Positions 9,023 through 20,492 of a stretch of 64,000 nucleotides of DNA are shown piece after piece; position 1 is the first letter of the stretch, and each line of letters starts with the position of its first letter. The DNA comes from Brasenia schreberi (taxonomy: Eukaryota > Streptophyta > Magnoliopsida > Nymphaeales > Cabombaceae): positions 10,314,501 to 10,378,500 of the forward strand of contig JAYKKT010000080.1 of NCBI GenBank assembly GCA_036023115.1, read 5' to 3'. The translations under genes and the position numbers were made by a program. Below the pieces are notes generated by a model that searched no databases, was not told the DNA's origin, and worked only from the letters and a program-made list of their open reading frames with translations.

Positions 9023-10648
9023 TCATCCTCGTATTGAGCCAACAGGGCTCCTAAAGCATTCGCATGCACAGAGATGTAGAGCAAAAGCGGTTTTCCTTGC
9101 TTCAGAGGATTCAAAACGGGGGGATTAACCAAGTATGCCTTTAGTCTCTCGAAGGACCTTTGGCATTCGTCATCCCATAAGAATTTCGTGCCCTTCCTCA
9201 ACAGCTTGTTGAAGGGTTCGCATCTAGTCGCCAGATTCGATATGAATCGACGAACGGATTGTAATCGACCCTGGAGGCTACGAATTTGGGTGAGATTGGA
9301 GGGTGGAGGCATGTCTATGATGGCTCGACACTTAGAGGGGTCGACTTCTATACCCCTTTGGCTTACCATAAAGCTCAGAAGCTTCCCTGATTCTACCCCG
9401 AATACACATTTTTGAGGGTTTAGCTTTACTTTGTAAAGCCTAAGCCTTTCGAAAATCTTTTGCAAACATTCAATGTGAGTGCATCGGGTTTTGGATTTCT
9501 CCAAGAGATCATCTACATACACTTCTACGAGTTTATGAATTTGATCATGGAAGATCATGGTCATGGCTCGTTGGTATGTTATGCTGGCGTTTTTCAAACC
9601 AAAGGGCATGACTGTATAGCAGTACGTGCCCCATGGGGTTGTGAAGGCGGTCTTACCCTGATCTTGTGGACTTAGTTTGATTTGATTATAGCCTGAATAG
9701 CCATCCATAAACGAAAACATTTCATGATTTGTAGTACTATCGACTATCAAATCTATGTTTGGTAAAGGATAATTATCCTTTGGAGTGGCTTTATTCAGGT
9801 TTCTGAAATCGATGCATATTCGAATTTTCCCATTGGTTTTTCGAACTACAATGATGTTCGACAACCAATCAGAATACGCAATGGGTTTTATAAATCTTGC
9901 TTTTAACAGATCTTCTAAACCCTCTTTGACTTGCGTGTGTACATTCGGGTGTATTTTCCTAAGCTTCTGCTTTATGGGTTTTACATCCGCATCTAAGGGA
10001 AGACGATGCTCGACAATGCTAGGGTCTATGCCCGACATGTCTTCATACATCCATGCAAACACATCTAAATAGGTTCGTAGAAATGCAATGAATGCTAATC
10101 TTTTATGTTCATGCAAGCATGCGCCTATTTTGATGGTTTTGGGATTGGAATCATCCCCTAGGTTCACCTCTATGAAATCTCCTCCTACTGAATTGGAAGG
10201 TCTTTCCAAATCGAGAATTTTATGAAATTATGGGAGCTCAGAAGTGGGATCTTCCTCAAGGGGATCCACTTCTGGGCTTCGATCATTCTCGTGGGTTATA
10301 GACCCGAGGGAATTTGATGCGTGATTTTCAAAAAGACCTGGTTTTGTACTCGGATTTTCAATTGATTTCAAAAATTTTGGCCTAGCTATGCAGACGACGT
10401 TTCTTTCGAAATTCTTTTCTTTTGCCAAAGTCCTACCAGGAGCAGCTATATACAAAATCCTTTTGGCATTTTCCAAATTTTCGATTTTTTTGGGTTTTTG
10501 TAAAACAAGAACCTTGGGAACTATACAAAGCACTCTTTTTTCGAGTTTTTGTTTTTCCATTGTTTTTGGTTTTTCTTCTTTTTCGATTTTTTTATTTTAA
10601 GTTTTTCAAATGTTTTTGTATTTTTATGAAAGGGATCTTCCGTCATAC
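9023..10648 (-). pseudogene. gypsy B pol: Lys-rich N-terminal region, reverse transcriptase, start of RNase H
   Basis: The frame from 10209 down to 9023 is open for about 395 codons. It holds RT landmarks LRKIHPNVHTQVKEGLEDLL, VRKTNGKIRICIDFRNLNK, FMDGYSGYNQIKLS, MPFGLKNASITYQRAM and an intact catalytic VYVDDLLEKSK, then the first RNase H residues (LLLYISVHANALGALLAQYEDD). It ends there because A's LTR follows. Upstream, 10560-10228 encodes the Lys-rich segment in the same family pattern; a stop (GAA to TAA, near 10225) breaks it from RT, and a frameshift in the A-rich 10570-10620 stretch separates it from MTEDP after the acceptor-like site at 10649. RT itself looks undamaged, but the copy cannot make full Pol. 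Confidence 0.88.
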
Positions 10649-10671
10649 CTACAAAGGGAAAACACTACGGA

Positions 10672-11118
10672 TTAGACTCGGAATAGGAGGTCTAAATCGT
10701 AGGTCTCTTCTAAGGCGGGTTCCAAGGCACCCTTGACCCAGGTGGTCACAGGGGGTGGCTCTGGCGGTATTCTGGGAGTATAGCCGATCCCGTATCGGCT
10801 TGGATTGGCCCTAGGAAGGATGGGCTCTAGGAGACCCTGGTTTTGTGCCCCTAGACTTTTGTAGGGCGTGTAGCCCATATTCAACAACATGTTCCACAAT
10901 TTTCTATTTTTTGAAAAATTTTGGTAAAGCTCGTGGTCCTGGAACTTGCTGTCGTCCATATTGTGCTCATATGGCTTCTTGTCCAGGGGCTTTGGAAATA
11001 GGGAACGCTTGGGTCTTCCTAGAAGGTTTAAGATCGGGAGGGGGCCTGCTTTGGGCGGCCCCTTCACACATACAACCTTCCTAGGGTTGTTTAACACGAG
11101 CCTTGGTGGCTCAATCAC
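10672..11118 (-). pseudogene. gypsy B protease-RT linker
   Basis: An open frame of about 148 residues carries KVVCVKGPPKAGP, NMDDSKFQDHELYQNF and NMGYTPYKSLGAQNQGL, ending LDLLFRV and TAA at 10672-10674. The stop is shared with A, I and D. The frame is separated from the protease by short non-aligned sequence and a stop. Function unknown; probably the C-terminal tail of gag-pro. Confidence 0.7.
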
Positions 11119-11171
11119 AATCTGCCCCAGGTTAGCCTCATGGGCCTGGGAGCTCGATAAACAAGGAGAGT

Positions 11172-11648
11172 TTATGATACCCTGAAGTTGTGGTGACTCT
11201 CACCTAGGATCACCACGACTTGGTCCCTCAAAGGGATCTTAACACACCTGTGGAAGGTGGATGGCACAGCGCACAAGCTGTGTATCCAAGGCCTTCCCAG
11301 CAACAGGTTATAATGGGGGTGGATGTCCAAGACATGGAACACCCCCGTGTGTGTGATCCCTCCCGTTTCCATCAGGAGTTCGATCGATCCTAAAGGTCTA
11401 GACGCATTCCCATCGTATCCAGTGATAACGATGGGACTTGGGTTTACAGAAGTCAAGGTGACTCCGATTTGATACGCCACATGAAGTGGATGGATGTTGA
11501 GCCTTCTTCCCCCATCGACTAGGCACCTGTCCAGAGAGTGGTTATTCAGAACCACCTCGATATGTAGGGACTGGTTGTGGGACTCGTAGGGTCTATCTAC
11601 ATCATCTTCCGAGAAAGTGATGGGCGATTTTGCTCCTATTGACGCCAC
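11172..11648 (-). pseudogene. gypsy B aspartic protease
   Basis: This is a retropepsin-like domain: HIEVVLNNHSLDRCLVDGG near the N-terminus, then LHVAYQIGVTLTSVNPSPI, ITGYDGNASRPLGSIEL, and HYNLLLGRPWIHSLCAVPS as the C-terminal hydrophobic-Gly motif. The catalytic triplet reads D-G-G instead of D-S/T-G; the same D-G-G is in I and D, so it is a family trait, not damage. Here the following residues are RRLNIH, where I and D have GGLNIL, suggesting local mutation. In the element it would cleave the Gag-Pol polyprotein. Confidence 0.8.
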
Positions 11649-11806
11649 TTGGTTAGACAGGGATTCAGGACTTATGTTCGAACTAACCTTAGCTCATTCT
11701 AGAATTTTCTCTAGCACGAGTCTATGCCTAGGCGAAGTTTGTATAAGCTCTAGGATGGACATGTGGATAAGAATCTTTGAAAGATGGTTTTCGAAATCAT
11801 AAGGGT

Positions 11807-13522
11807 TTAGGACGATTTTCCCATTGTCTGCTTTTGGCAGAACTCTAGGAATACATGCTTTTGAGGGGCCAGGCACACTGACCACCTTTTTAGCACTTTA
11901 TAGGTCCCGGATCTAGTCACTTCCCCCACGACCAGCCTAGGGTTCACACTAGAATTGGCTCTAAGTATGAGTTGAGGAAGACCTTGAAGTTTTAAAACTG
12001 GTTTAGCCGGGGATTCAGCTCTTGGTGGTCCCGGATGACGACTTGGGCGGGCTTCTTGTACAGTACAAGAATGGGTGCACAAGTGGGTCGACCAGACTCA
12101 GGTTTTTGCGCTAGTTCCTTTGAAAAGGTGAGGGTACATACCTCCTTTCCTTTTCCTCTGCCACTGGCGTGTTTGGGAAAGGGTTCTTTGAAGATAGCTT
12201 GAGGTGGCTCAGGTTCCGCAGTGACCTGGAGCCGGCCCTCTGCTATCAAGTTCTCGATTTTATTTAAAAGGGAGAAACAACGTTTGGTATCATGGCCTTT
12301 GAGCCGATGATACTTGCAAAATCGATTTAAATACTCCCCTTTGGAAGTGACTCCTTCGGGGATTTCGGGAAGTTCTATCATGCCTTGGGCAAGTAGGAGG
12401 TCTAGGACCTCCGACACAGGTTGCCCCAGCAGAGTATACTTCCGTTTTTCAATCGGTTTTTGAAAGGTTCGCTCCCTTTTGTTTTCTAGCTTTTCAAAAT
12501 TTTTGGAAGTGCCTGCCATGCTTGGATCCACCCGGACATTGGCGATTTTATGGGGCTTTGCCCCTTTGTCCATCGTGGGTAGCCCATAAGTGATGGGCTT
12601 TTCCAAGCGGGTTTTAGAAACGACACTTCCTTTTCATAAGTGATCGTATGTCCCTTTTCTCAAGTTTGTTTCGAAAAGGGATGCTTTTTTGATCAACTTA
12701 TGGAAAGTTGAGATCTCATGGAGCGAGAGAAGGGTTTTTAACTCGCTTTTAAAGTTATCCAGGATGAGCATGACTGTGCATCCTTCGGATATGGGCTCTC
12801 GCACTTGGCCCAAAAGTGACCTCCATCGTATAATGAAGGCATGTACGTCTTCGTTCATGCCTTGCTTCGTATCCCTTAAAGTATTTAAAGTCGCCGTGAC
12901 TTCTACGTTGTGTGCAAATCTTTGCATGAAGCAGTTCGCTAACTCTTCAAAAGTAGCGAACTAGCTTAAGTCGTAGGAAGCCAACCATTTAGCAGCTGTG
13001 CCTTTAAGGGATAAAGGGAACCAATACACCCATTTCATCGAGTCCTTTTTTCTTCTTATGGGCTTGACGTGAGAAAAGTTGCAAGTGACACCTGGGGTCT
13101 CCCATGCCATCATACCGATGGAAGTTCGGTATTTCATCGTCACTGTCTGTTTCGTAATCCATAGGAAGGAAATTAGACAGGGCGTAACTCCTTTTCTCTT
13201 TATTCTGCCCTTTCAGCAACTGCTGTAGGGCTTTACGGTCCTTTTGTGTGAAGGACTCGTGGTATTGGTTGCCTTCCATTACGGAGACCTCTTTGTGCTT
13301 GTGAGGTTTTTCAGTTTTTCTTTTGGCCTTTTGTTCACCGTTTGATGAACACGAATCACCTACTTCAGCCTCTTGGCTGAGAGCATCGATTTTGGCCTCA
13401 AATTCCCTTCTTAGGTCCTTTATCTCATTTAGTTTGATCTTGTTTTTGAAAATCCTCCTAGAGTGAGAACTTGATGCGCATGAGCCTTGGCTCGACACTT
13501 CACTTGGGTTGGATTTTGACAT
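11807..13522 (-). pseudogene. gypsy B gag
   Basis: The start is set at 13522 (MSKSNPSEVSSQGSC) because element J's gag begins at the matching Met (MSSSCSNEVTSRASC). An N-terminal Ser-rich and coiled, charged region (about residues 1-70) is followed by EALQQLLKG-type sequence, then the retrotransposon gag domain (WFPLSLKGTAAKWLASYDL, QRFAHNVEVTATLNTLRD, GMNEDVHAFIIRWRSLLGQ), and a zinc-knuckle variant CKYHRLKGHDTKRC near 12330-12290 (C-x2-H-x5-H-x4-C). A frameshift near 13045, a stop near 12964 and another near 12632 break the frame. Gag would form the particle and bind RNA. Confidence 0.82.
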
Positions 13523-13637
13523 GCTTTCAAGCTTTTTCAAAATTCCTAAGTACAAGTAAAGAAAAGAAAGTTAAAACAACACCTCTTTGAAAATCTTTTC
13601 GCAAGTTTATAGACTAACTCGATTTTTGAAAGACTCA

Positions 13638-13656
13638 CGTCCCACCGGGTGTGCCA
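13638..13656 (-). promoter_or_regulatory. Primer-binding site of element B
   Basis: On the minus strand, TGGCACACCCGGTGGGACG follows the LTR end after six bases. TGG pairs with the CCA tail of a tRNA. The primer tRNA cannot be assigned with confidence from memory, but the site is clearly not the TGGTATCAGAGC Met-type site used by the copia elements here. Confidence 0.7.
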
Positions 13657-13662
13657 ATCTTT

Positions 13663-16600
13663 TCTAGACGCTTAAAATCTCCGCCTCCTGGTTTCTTAGG
13701 CCTGGAGCGAACCTTTTTGTGTGTCTAAGTCCTATTTAAATAAATAGGGCGTTCCAGCTAGCTTACCTAAGCTAGCGAAGATATATTCTAAACCTGACTT
13801 CTAACGTGGTGACTGTGAGCAAGCAAGCTCTTGTCGTCGCAGACCTTCTTGCATCGATGCGCAAGGGTCAGTCTGTACGCTTTAAAAATCGAGTTTCGAG
13901 TGGAAAAAGCCTACGAAAGTGGTTCGAGGTGTTTGATTCGGGTCTTGTTTGTATGATCTTCAGATTTTAGATCACGTGGATTTGCACGTGCCTAGGTCTT
14001 TCTTTTTATCCCTTTATGGGCCACCTAGGTGTGTGTTATGAACACTCCACTAAGATATGGCGAGTTTGAGTGGGAGTATGGGGTTTGCTTTGATGCAATA
14101 TGCGTCCTAACTCGTTGTATGGCATATATGCAATGCAAACTCACGCTACTCCAAAGGGAAAACCCGAATTTAAAGACAATACCAAAGGGAAATGACTTAA
14201 GGGAAATTGCCGAAGGGAAATGACTTGTAATGTAAATGCCAAAGGGAAATACGTATATAAGGCATATATGGGCCCTTACTTGGGTCTTGCAAATAAGAGC
14301 GAAGGCTCAATGTGGGTGCGTGCGAGAATTGAAGTACTACACACACGACATGAAATGAAACCCAAATATAACTTGCAATATGGCCTTAACTAAGGTCTTG
14401 GGAATAAGAGTGAAAGCTCAATGTGTGCGAGTGCTTGAATTGAAGTACTACGCACACAACATGAAATTAAACCCAAATATAAATTGCAGTATGGCCTTAA
14501 CTAAGGTCTTGGGAATAAGAGCGAAAGCTCAATGTGTGTGAGTGCTTGAATTGAAGTACTACGCACACAACATGAAATTAACCCCAAATAGTATAACACG
14601 GCCCTTACTTGGGTCTTGGGAATAAGAGCGGAAGCTCAATGTGTGTGAGTGCTTGAATTGAAGTACTATGCACACAACATGAAATTAAACCCAAATAGTA
14701 TAACACGACCCTTACTTGGGTCTTACAAATAAGAGTGAAGGCTCAATGTGTGTGCGTGCTTGAATTGAAAGACAACACACCCAACTTAAGCAAAACCCTA
14801 CGTAATTTAAAGTATATACATAAACTTATATATAAAAGGCTGATTAGGCCCGTGTGTGTTCAAAATCGTGCACGACTAAGAGAGTGCACGTGTGTGTGGG
14901 TGTGCCAAACCACGTTATTACAAGCGGGGGGAGACTATGCTCCGTTATTACAACCCCGTATCAAATTTAATTTAAGCAAGTCTACAACTAAGGACCGAGT
15001 TAGGCACTTACTTATAGCTGGTCCGGAGGTGACTCGCTTGAGCGTGGGCTTGGCTTCGCCTTGGGCTGCAAGAGGGAGCTCCTCGGAGTTGAACGACAAA
15101 GGGAGTTGCTGGCCGGATACCTTGGGTGCACGGGAAAGGCGCCTTGAAGGTGGCCGGCTGCTAGGAATGGGCTGCCTTGGTGCTTAGGGTTAAGGTGTCT
15201 AAGGAGGGTCACTAAGGGAGGGTGTAGTGTTAGGAAAGGTGGCGCTAAGTAGGAGCCTAAGGGAGTATATGAATGGCCGAGTGGGTTTGGTACCGTCGGT
15301 TGGAGTGGCCGACTAAGGGGAGCTTGGTGATGGCTGGCTGCTAGGGTGGCTAGGTAATGGCGAGGATGGGAAGGGAGCTAGCTAGGGTGTCGTGTGAGGT
15401 GGAGTTAGGGGCTGGTGGGAAGTGGTATGGGCAGGTCTTAGGGAGCTAAGTGGGGTGGCCGGGTGTTACTAGGCGAAGTGGTTCAAGACGGGCAATGTAA
15501 GGTGGAGGTTTGGCCGAATGGGTAAGGATGGCTGGTGGTTGTGATGGGATGACGTGGTGGCTGGATGGGTGGTTGAGAGTGGAGGGGGAGTGAAGAGGGA
15601 GTAGAGTTAGGTTGAGGTACTAACCGGGTGATGAAGAGGGGCGATGGATGGAAGGGTGGCAGCCGGGTGACTTGGATGCGTAGGATTCGGTCGGGAGGTG
15701 GCGGCGACGGGGAGCTGGCCGGATGGAAGTGGTGGTGTAGGAGGAGCTTGGCTGTGGGTAGCGGTGGTGCAGGTGGAAGGCTCGGCTGGGAGGGGTGCCA
15801 AGGTGGGCTGGGCCAAGGTGGGCTGGAAGAGAGTCTAAAACCCACCCACTAGGGGGGGGTTTATATAGGGTTGGAGATGGCGGTTGGGGCTGGTTTTAAG
15901 GTGGTGGTAAGGTGGTTTAGGTGGTGGTGGTGTGGTGATAAGGTGGGCTGGTTTTGGGGAGGGGCCAGATATTTTGGTTAAAGGGGTTTTAGGGATATGG
16001 TGTGCTAGGTTTAGGTGGGGTGGTTTAGGGGTTTAGGGCTTAGCTAGGTGGGTTGGTTTTGGGTGAGGTTTAGTGAGGTGGGTTGGTTTTGGGGTGAGGT
16101 TTAGTGAGGTGGGTTAGGTGATTAGGCTAGGATTAGGTTAGGTTTAAGGAAATTAAGCTAGGTTTAAGGGAGGATTAGGGAGGTGGGTTAGGTGATTAGG
16201 CTAGGATTAGGTCGGGATTAGGGAAGTGGGTTAGGTGATTAGGCTAGGTTTAGGACGGGATTAGGGTAAAAGGCTAGGATTAGGGGTTTTTACTTAGGAT
16301 TGGGTTAGAGAGCTCCCTTTGCATCACCCATAGACCTTGTTGCATCATGTTGGTGCAACCCTATGTTAGGTTTTGGCTAATACAAGCTTAAACCCATGTT
16401 AATTAGGCTAACCCACATGATTAACCCCAAACTTGACACACAAGTCAAGCTTAATTACAACCACTCCCAAATCTTATCTCCCCCACTCTCTCTCATGCCC
16501 ATAATCCCACGTGAATTTCAAGTGGGCCCCACCTCCATTTATGAGAAGGTGATGTGGGCCATGGATGTGGATATTGGATTGGATCTTTGGATCCAAATCC

Positions 16601-17143
16601 AAATCCAAATCCACACATAGGTTTGGATTGGGATCTGGATATATATGGTCCAGATCAAATCCAAACTGAATTGTGACTCCTTCAGGCTGTGTTCGAAACG
16701 AACGGTTTGTGCGGGGTCTAACAGCATCAGTACTCTGTCTGCGTTGGGTCTTCGCCAACATGATCGTCCGCTTCTGTTTTTACCTTCCGGAGATGACTTT
16801 ATATGATTTCTGATTATAACAGGGTCTTGGACGTTCGAGATCCTGGGGGTGGATTCAATACGAGAGTTGCTGTGCTAGGCTCGACATGTGCTCCGGTTCT
16901 GGGCTCTCCTTGGTTCTCTTGGTCCTGCTTTAATCAGGCCAAGCTTGCTTTGTGGGGTTTCAAAACTTGTTTTAACAGTTTTTAAAACATATTATACATA
17001 TTTAAAACATATAAAAGTTTAAAATGCCTGTACAGGGTTGCCTGGAAGGCTCCTGGGTTTCCAGACTCAAAATGGCCCTTTGGGGATGCTTTTACAAAAC
17101 CAGGTTTGTTTCGAGAAATTCGTGGGATTTCAGGGTGTTTACA
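13663..17143 (-). repeat. 5' LTR of element B (3481 bp)
   Basis: On the minus strand it begins TGTAAACACCCTG at 17143 and ends GTCTAGA at 13663 (consensus GTCTACA). It repeats A's layout in reverse: GGAT hexamers (16560-16650), TATA-like motifs (16532-16543 and 15860-15867), G-rich telomere-like block (16010-16290), Pro-coding low complexity, tandem repeats with GAGC/GCTC palindromes (14270-14780) and the U5-like block near 13840-13880. With A's LTR it forms a large inverted repeat. Confidence 0.85.
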
Positions 17144-17289
17144 ATGATGAAGAAGTTTTGGTAGAAATAAAGCTTGTGTTGAAAAATGTGTGAGCAGATA
17201 AATGATGCATATGAAGATGTTCGATGAAATGCTCAAGAAAGAGATGAGTATCATGAACAGGAAGTGTTTGAGGAAATATTTAAGAGAAC

Positions 17290-17780
17290 TGGAAAATTTT
17301 TGTGTAAGTTTGCAGTCTTGAGGACTGCTTTGTTGTTATGATAGCCAAGAAGGTTGCTTTGTTATTGTGACAACCAAGAAGGCTGCTTTGTTGTTGTGAC
17401 AGCCAAGAAGGATGCTTTGTTGTTGTGACAACTAGGATGACTGCTTTGTTGTTATGATAGCAGGGATGGCTGCTTTATTAATGTGACAGCCAGGATAGCT
17501 GCTTTGATGTTGTGACAGACAGGAAGGCTGCTTTGTTGTTGTGACAGCCAGAATGACTGCTTTGATGTTGTGACAGCCAGGATGGCTGCTTTGTTGTTGT
17601 GACATCTAGAATGACTGCTTTGATATTGTGACAGCCAGGAAGGCTGATTTGTTGTTGTGATAGCTAGGATGACTGCTTTGTTGATATGACAGTCAGGAAG
17701 ACTGCTTTATTGTTGTTACAACCAAGAAGGCTGAGTTGATAGTGCAGTTAGAGATGCTGCTTGTGATGATAAGCCAGGAA
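17290..17780 (+). repeat. 29-bp minisatellite, about 15 copies
   Basis: The consensus is close to gctgctttgttgttgtg followed by acagccaggaag, varying at several positions (acaactaggatg, atagcagggatg). It lies about 140 bp upstream of the polypurine tract of copia H1. It is tandem without spacers, so it is not a CRISPR array. Confidence 0.9.
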
Positions 17781-17918
17781 GGCTAAGATATTTTTCAGTC
17801 AAAGAAGTTGTTGAAGATCAGATCAGTGATGAAGACAGATGAAGAACGTTTCAAAGAGATATGAAGACTTTTTGGCAAGTTTGGAGTTCGAAGTATCTCA
17901 CTCCCAACTTGAGGGGGG

Positions 17919-18217
17919 TGTTGAAGAACATGCTTATCTAGTGTTCTTTGTGTTAGATTTATGTTTTTAGGTATTATTGTACTCGCCCAAAACTTTAGGA
18001 GCATTTTGGTAAATTTCTGTACTAGGGGTATTTTGGTCAAATTCTATTTTACAACTCCCTATATAAGAGCTGGTAGGTTGTATTAGACTATGAGGTTGTG
18101 TTGTAAGTGAGAGTGGAGAAGAAGAGGGGCGACCTCCATTGGAGGTCTATCCCTTCCTTCAATCCCTCATTTTTCCTCTTTAATATTAGTCTTATTTTGT
18201 GTGTTTAATCTCCTGCA
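17919..18217 (+). repeat. 3' LTR of copia H1 (about 299 bp)
   Basis: It starts TGTTGAAGAACATGC after the purine tract and ends near CTCCTGCA, where coding sequence of another copia begins. A TATA-like ctatataagagc lies at about 18059-18070. The right edge is inferred from the junction, with no second copy to compare. Confidence 0.65.
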
Positions 18218-20492
18218 ATGCTTCTCTGAATTATAATAGTTGGTTCCAATCTACTCCAGATAAGAAGGATAAGTTATGTTGCTCACATTGTGAAAAAACC
18301 CGATATACAAAAGAAACTTGCTGAGAACTAGTGGGCAGACCCAATTATAATCAGAATAGACCGAATATAGTATATTTCTATGATTAAGTTAAAAGACAAA
18401 ATCTAACAACTGGACCGAGTTCATTGGCTGATACGAAGAAGGAAATCCAAGAGCTTAAAGTGAGACTAACTGAATCACAATCTACGACTATATCTTCTAT
18501 TATTGATTCCCAAGCTACCATGGCATGTCCTTTTTCGTTAGTGACTTCTGGTAATTCACTTGTTCCTAATTAAAAAATATGGATAGTCGACTTAGGCACA
18601 ACAGATCATATGATTGGCTGTCGAGAATATTTCTATGACTATCAGTTGATTCATAATGGTATTGGCATTAAGCTAATAGATGGGTCTAATACTCCTATTG
18701 TGGGAAAAGAAAGTATAATCACTGCTTTTGGGGCTCTTAAAAATGTTCTATATGTTCCCAATATTTTAATCAATCTCTTATTAGTTTATGCTCTAACATA
18801 AGACTTTGATTGTGTGATAACCTTTAATTCTGTGTTGTACTTTTCAGGAACTGAGAATGGGAAAGATCTTTGGAAGATAGCTTGAGGAGAGGACTTTATT
18901 TTTATGAGTAAATGAGCAGGATAACTATGCAGTCTACTCTAACTACAAAAGGGGAGAAGGGAGAATTGATATTGTAGCATTGATGATTGGGCCATTTACC
19001 TATTTTTAAGATTAAAATTCTATTACCTAAATTTTTTAGTTGTAGTGATTTGTTTTTGCAATGTGACACTTGCCAAAAGGCCAAACATCATGTGCATCAT
19101 TTTCTTTGAATGAAACTAGAGCTTCGAAACCATTTGAAATTGTTTATTATGATGTTTGGGGTCCATGTTCTATTTCTTCATTGAATAGTCATAAATACTT
19201 TATATCTTTCATCGATGACTACACTAGATTTACTATGATTTACCTTATGAAGACCAAAGATGAAGTGAAGAATATTCTGCCTATATACTACAAATTTATT
19301 CATACCCAATTTTAGGTGCCAATTAAAGTCATTCATAGTCATAATAGAGGAGAGTATATGTCTCAATCACTACATTCTTATTTCCAAAGTCAAGGAATCC
19401 AATACTAAACATCATGTTCTCATTCACTACAACAAAATGGAGTCTCTAAAAGTAAAAATAAACATATTTTAGAAGTTGCTAGAACATTGCTTATTGGGTA
19501 CAATATTCCTAAATTTTATTGAGGGAAAGTTATCCTAACCACAATATTTCTTATAAATCGCATGCCGGTGATTTATCTTTTCATGCCTTATGTCTTAAAA
19601 AAGGCAATTCAATGTACCCCTTAAAGTATTTAGATGCACCTGTTTTGTACACATTCACAGCAGTTATAGAGATAAATTAGATGCTAGAGCTATTATGTAT
19701 ATTTTCTTGGGTTACTCTTCCACTCAAAAAGGGTATAAATTTTATGATCCTGAAAAAAGGAAATTATATGTTACGATGGATGTTACTTCCCATGAAGACT
19801 CATTATTTTATGATATTAATGAAGATCAATCATCAAATCAACCTGCTTCAATTGTACTACCGATTCCACTATTGGAAGAGCCTCACAACATTGAAGAGGA
19901 AGAAGAGACTACAGAAGAAAGAAGATAGCAAATGTATTCAAGAGGCGAGAGAAAGATATTCCTCCCAAGTCCTAATGCAATCCTAGATTAAAATTCTCAC
20001 CCAGAATCAACTCCTACTCCAACTCAAGTAACTTCTTGAATCTTGTCCAATGATTTTGATAATTTACCTATTACTCTTCGGAAGGAAAAACGAGAAGTTG
20101 CAAGATATCCTATACAGAAGATGGTTTCATATACTAATTATCAAAAAGAGTATGTTGTTTGTGATAATGCAAATAATATCTATATTCCCAAAACATTTGA
20201 AGAGGTCAAACAAAATTAAGATTGGAGGGCAGCTATGAAAGAAGAAATCGTAGCATTAGAAAAGAATCAAACTTGAGAACTTATAGATCTACCACCAGAA
20301 AGAAATACTATGAATTGCAAATGAGTGTATATAGTAAAGTTTAAGGTTGATAGACAAATAGAAAGATACAAGGCGAGATTAGTAGCTATATTCAATCATA
20401 TAGAATTGATTATAGAGAGACATTTTTGCACATGTTACAAAAATAAATACTATTAGAATCCTCTTAAGTCTAGCAGTTAATCAAGGATTTTC
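18218..20492 (+). pseudogene. Copia H2 gag-pol fragment (zinc knuckle to N-terminal RT), heavily decayed
   Basis: This is a plus-strand copia in the usual order. The gag zinc knuckle CSHCEKTRYTKETC lies near 18277. The protease reads WIVDLGTTDHMIG near 18580 (DLG for DSG). The gag-pre-integrase CxxC region is near 19057, then the integrase core (YYDVWGPCSISSLNSHKYF near 19150; DNxGE replaced by HNRGEY near 19335). The integrase tail with GYSSTQKGYKFYDPEKRKLY is at about 19710. The RT N-terminus (VKFKVDRQIERYKARLVA near 20340) breaks off. Many stops and frameshifts are present, and the 5' part was displaced by H1. At about 20492 the sequence switches to the opposite-strand copia M inside RNase H. 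Confidence 0.8.

Larger units (their letters stand above)
9023..17143 (-). mobile_element. Element B: Tat-lineage gypsy element, interrupted by element A
   Basis: Read on the minus strand, B has a 5' LTR (17143 to 13663), a primer-binding site, gag, protease, the conserved linker, the Lys-rich region and RT up to the first codons of RNase H. At 9023 it stops where A's LTR begins. The missing 3' part of B should lie to the left of A, outside the window. The RT motif SPQDQGKTAF groups it with A. At its right end B is inserted in copia-derived DNA; the first bases beyond the LTR are atgat, the likely target duplication. Confidence 0.88.
17144..18217 (+). mobile_element. Copia remnant H1: 3' internal end, minisatellite and 3' LTR
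   Basis: B's LTR ends at 17143 inside this remnant. Bases 17144-17918 have no coding frame of note, contain a 29-bp minisatellite, and end in a purine tract (ctcccaacttgagggggg) of the kind preceding copia 3' LTRs elsewhere in the window. The LTR follows, then the sequence jumps into the gag zinc-knuckle region of another copia (H2). H1 is therefore an element inserted in H2 whose 5' part was displaced when B inserted; that part should lie left of the window. Confidence 0.65.

Noticed and set aside
17290..17780. CRISPR array
   Set aside because: The 29-bp units are contiguous with no unique spacers and drift gradually, and the window is a plant genome. It is a minisatellite.
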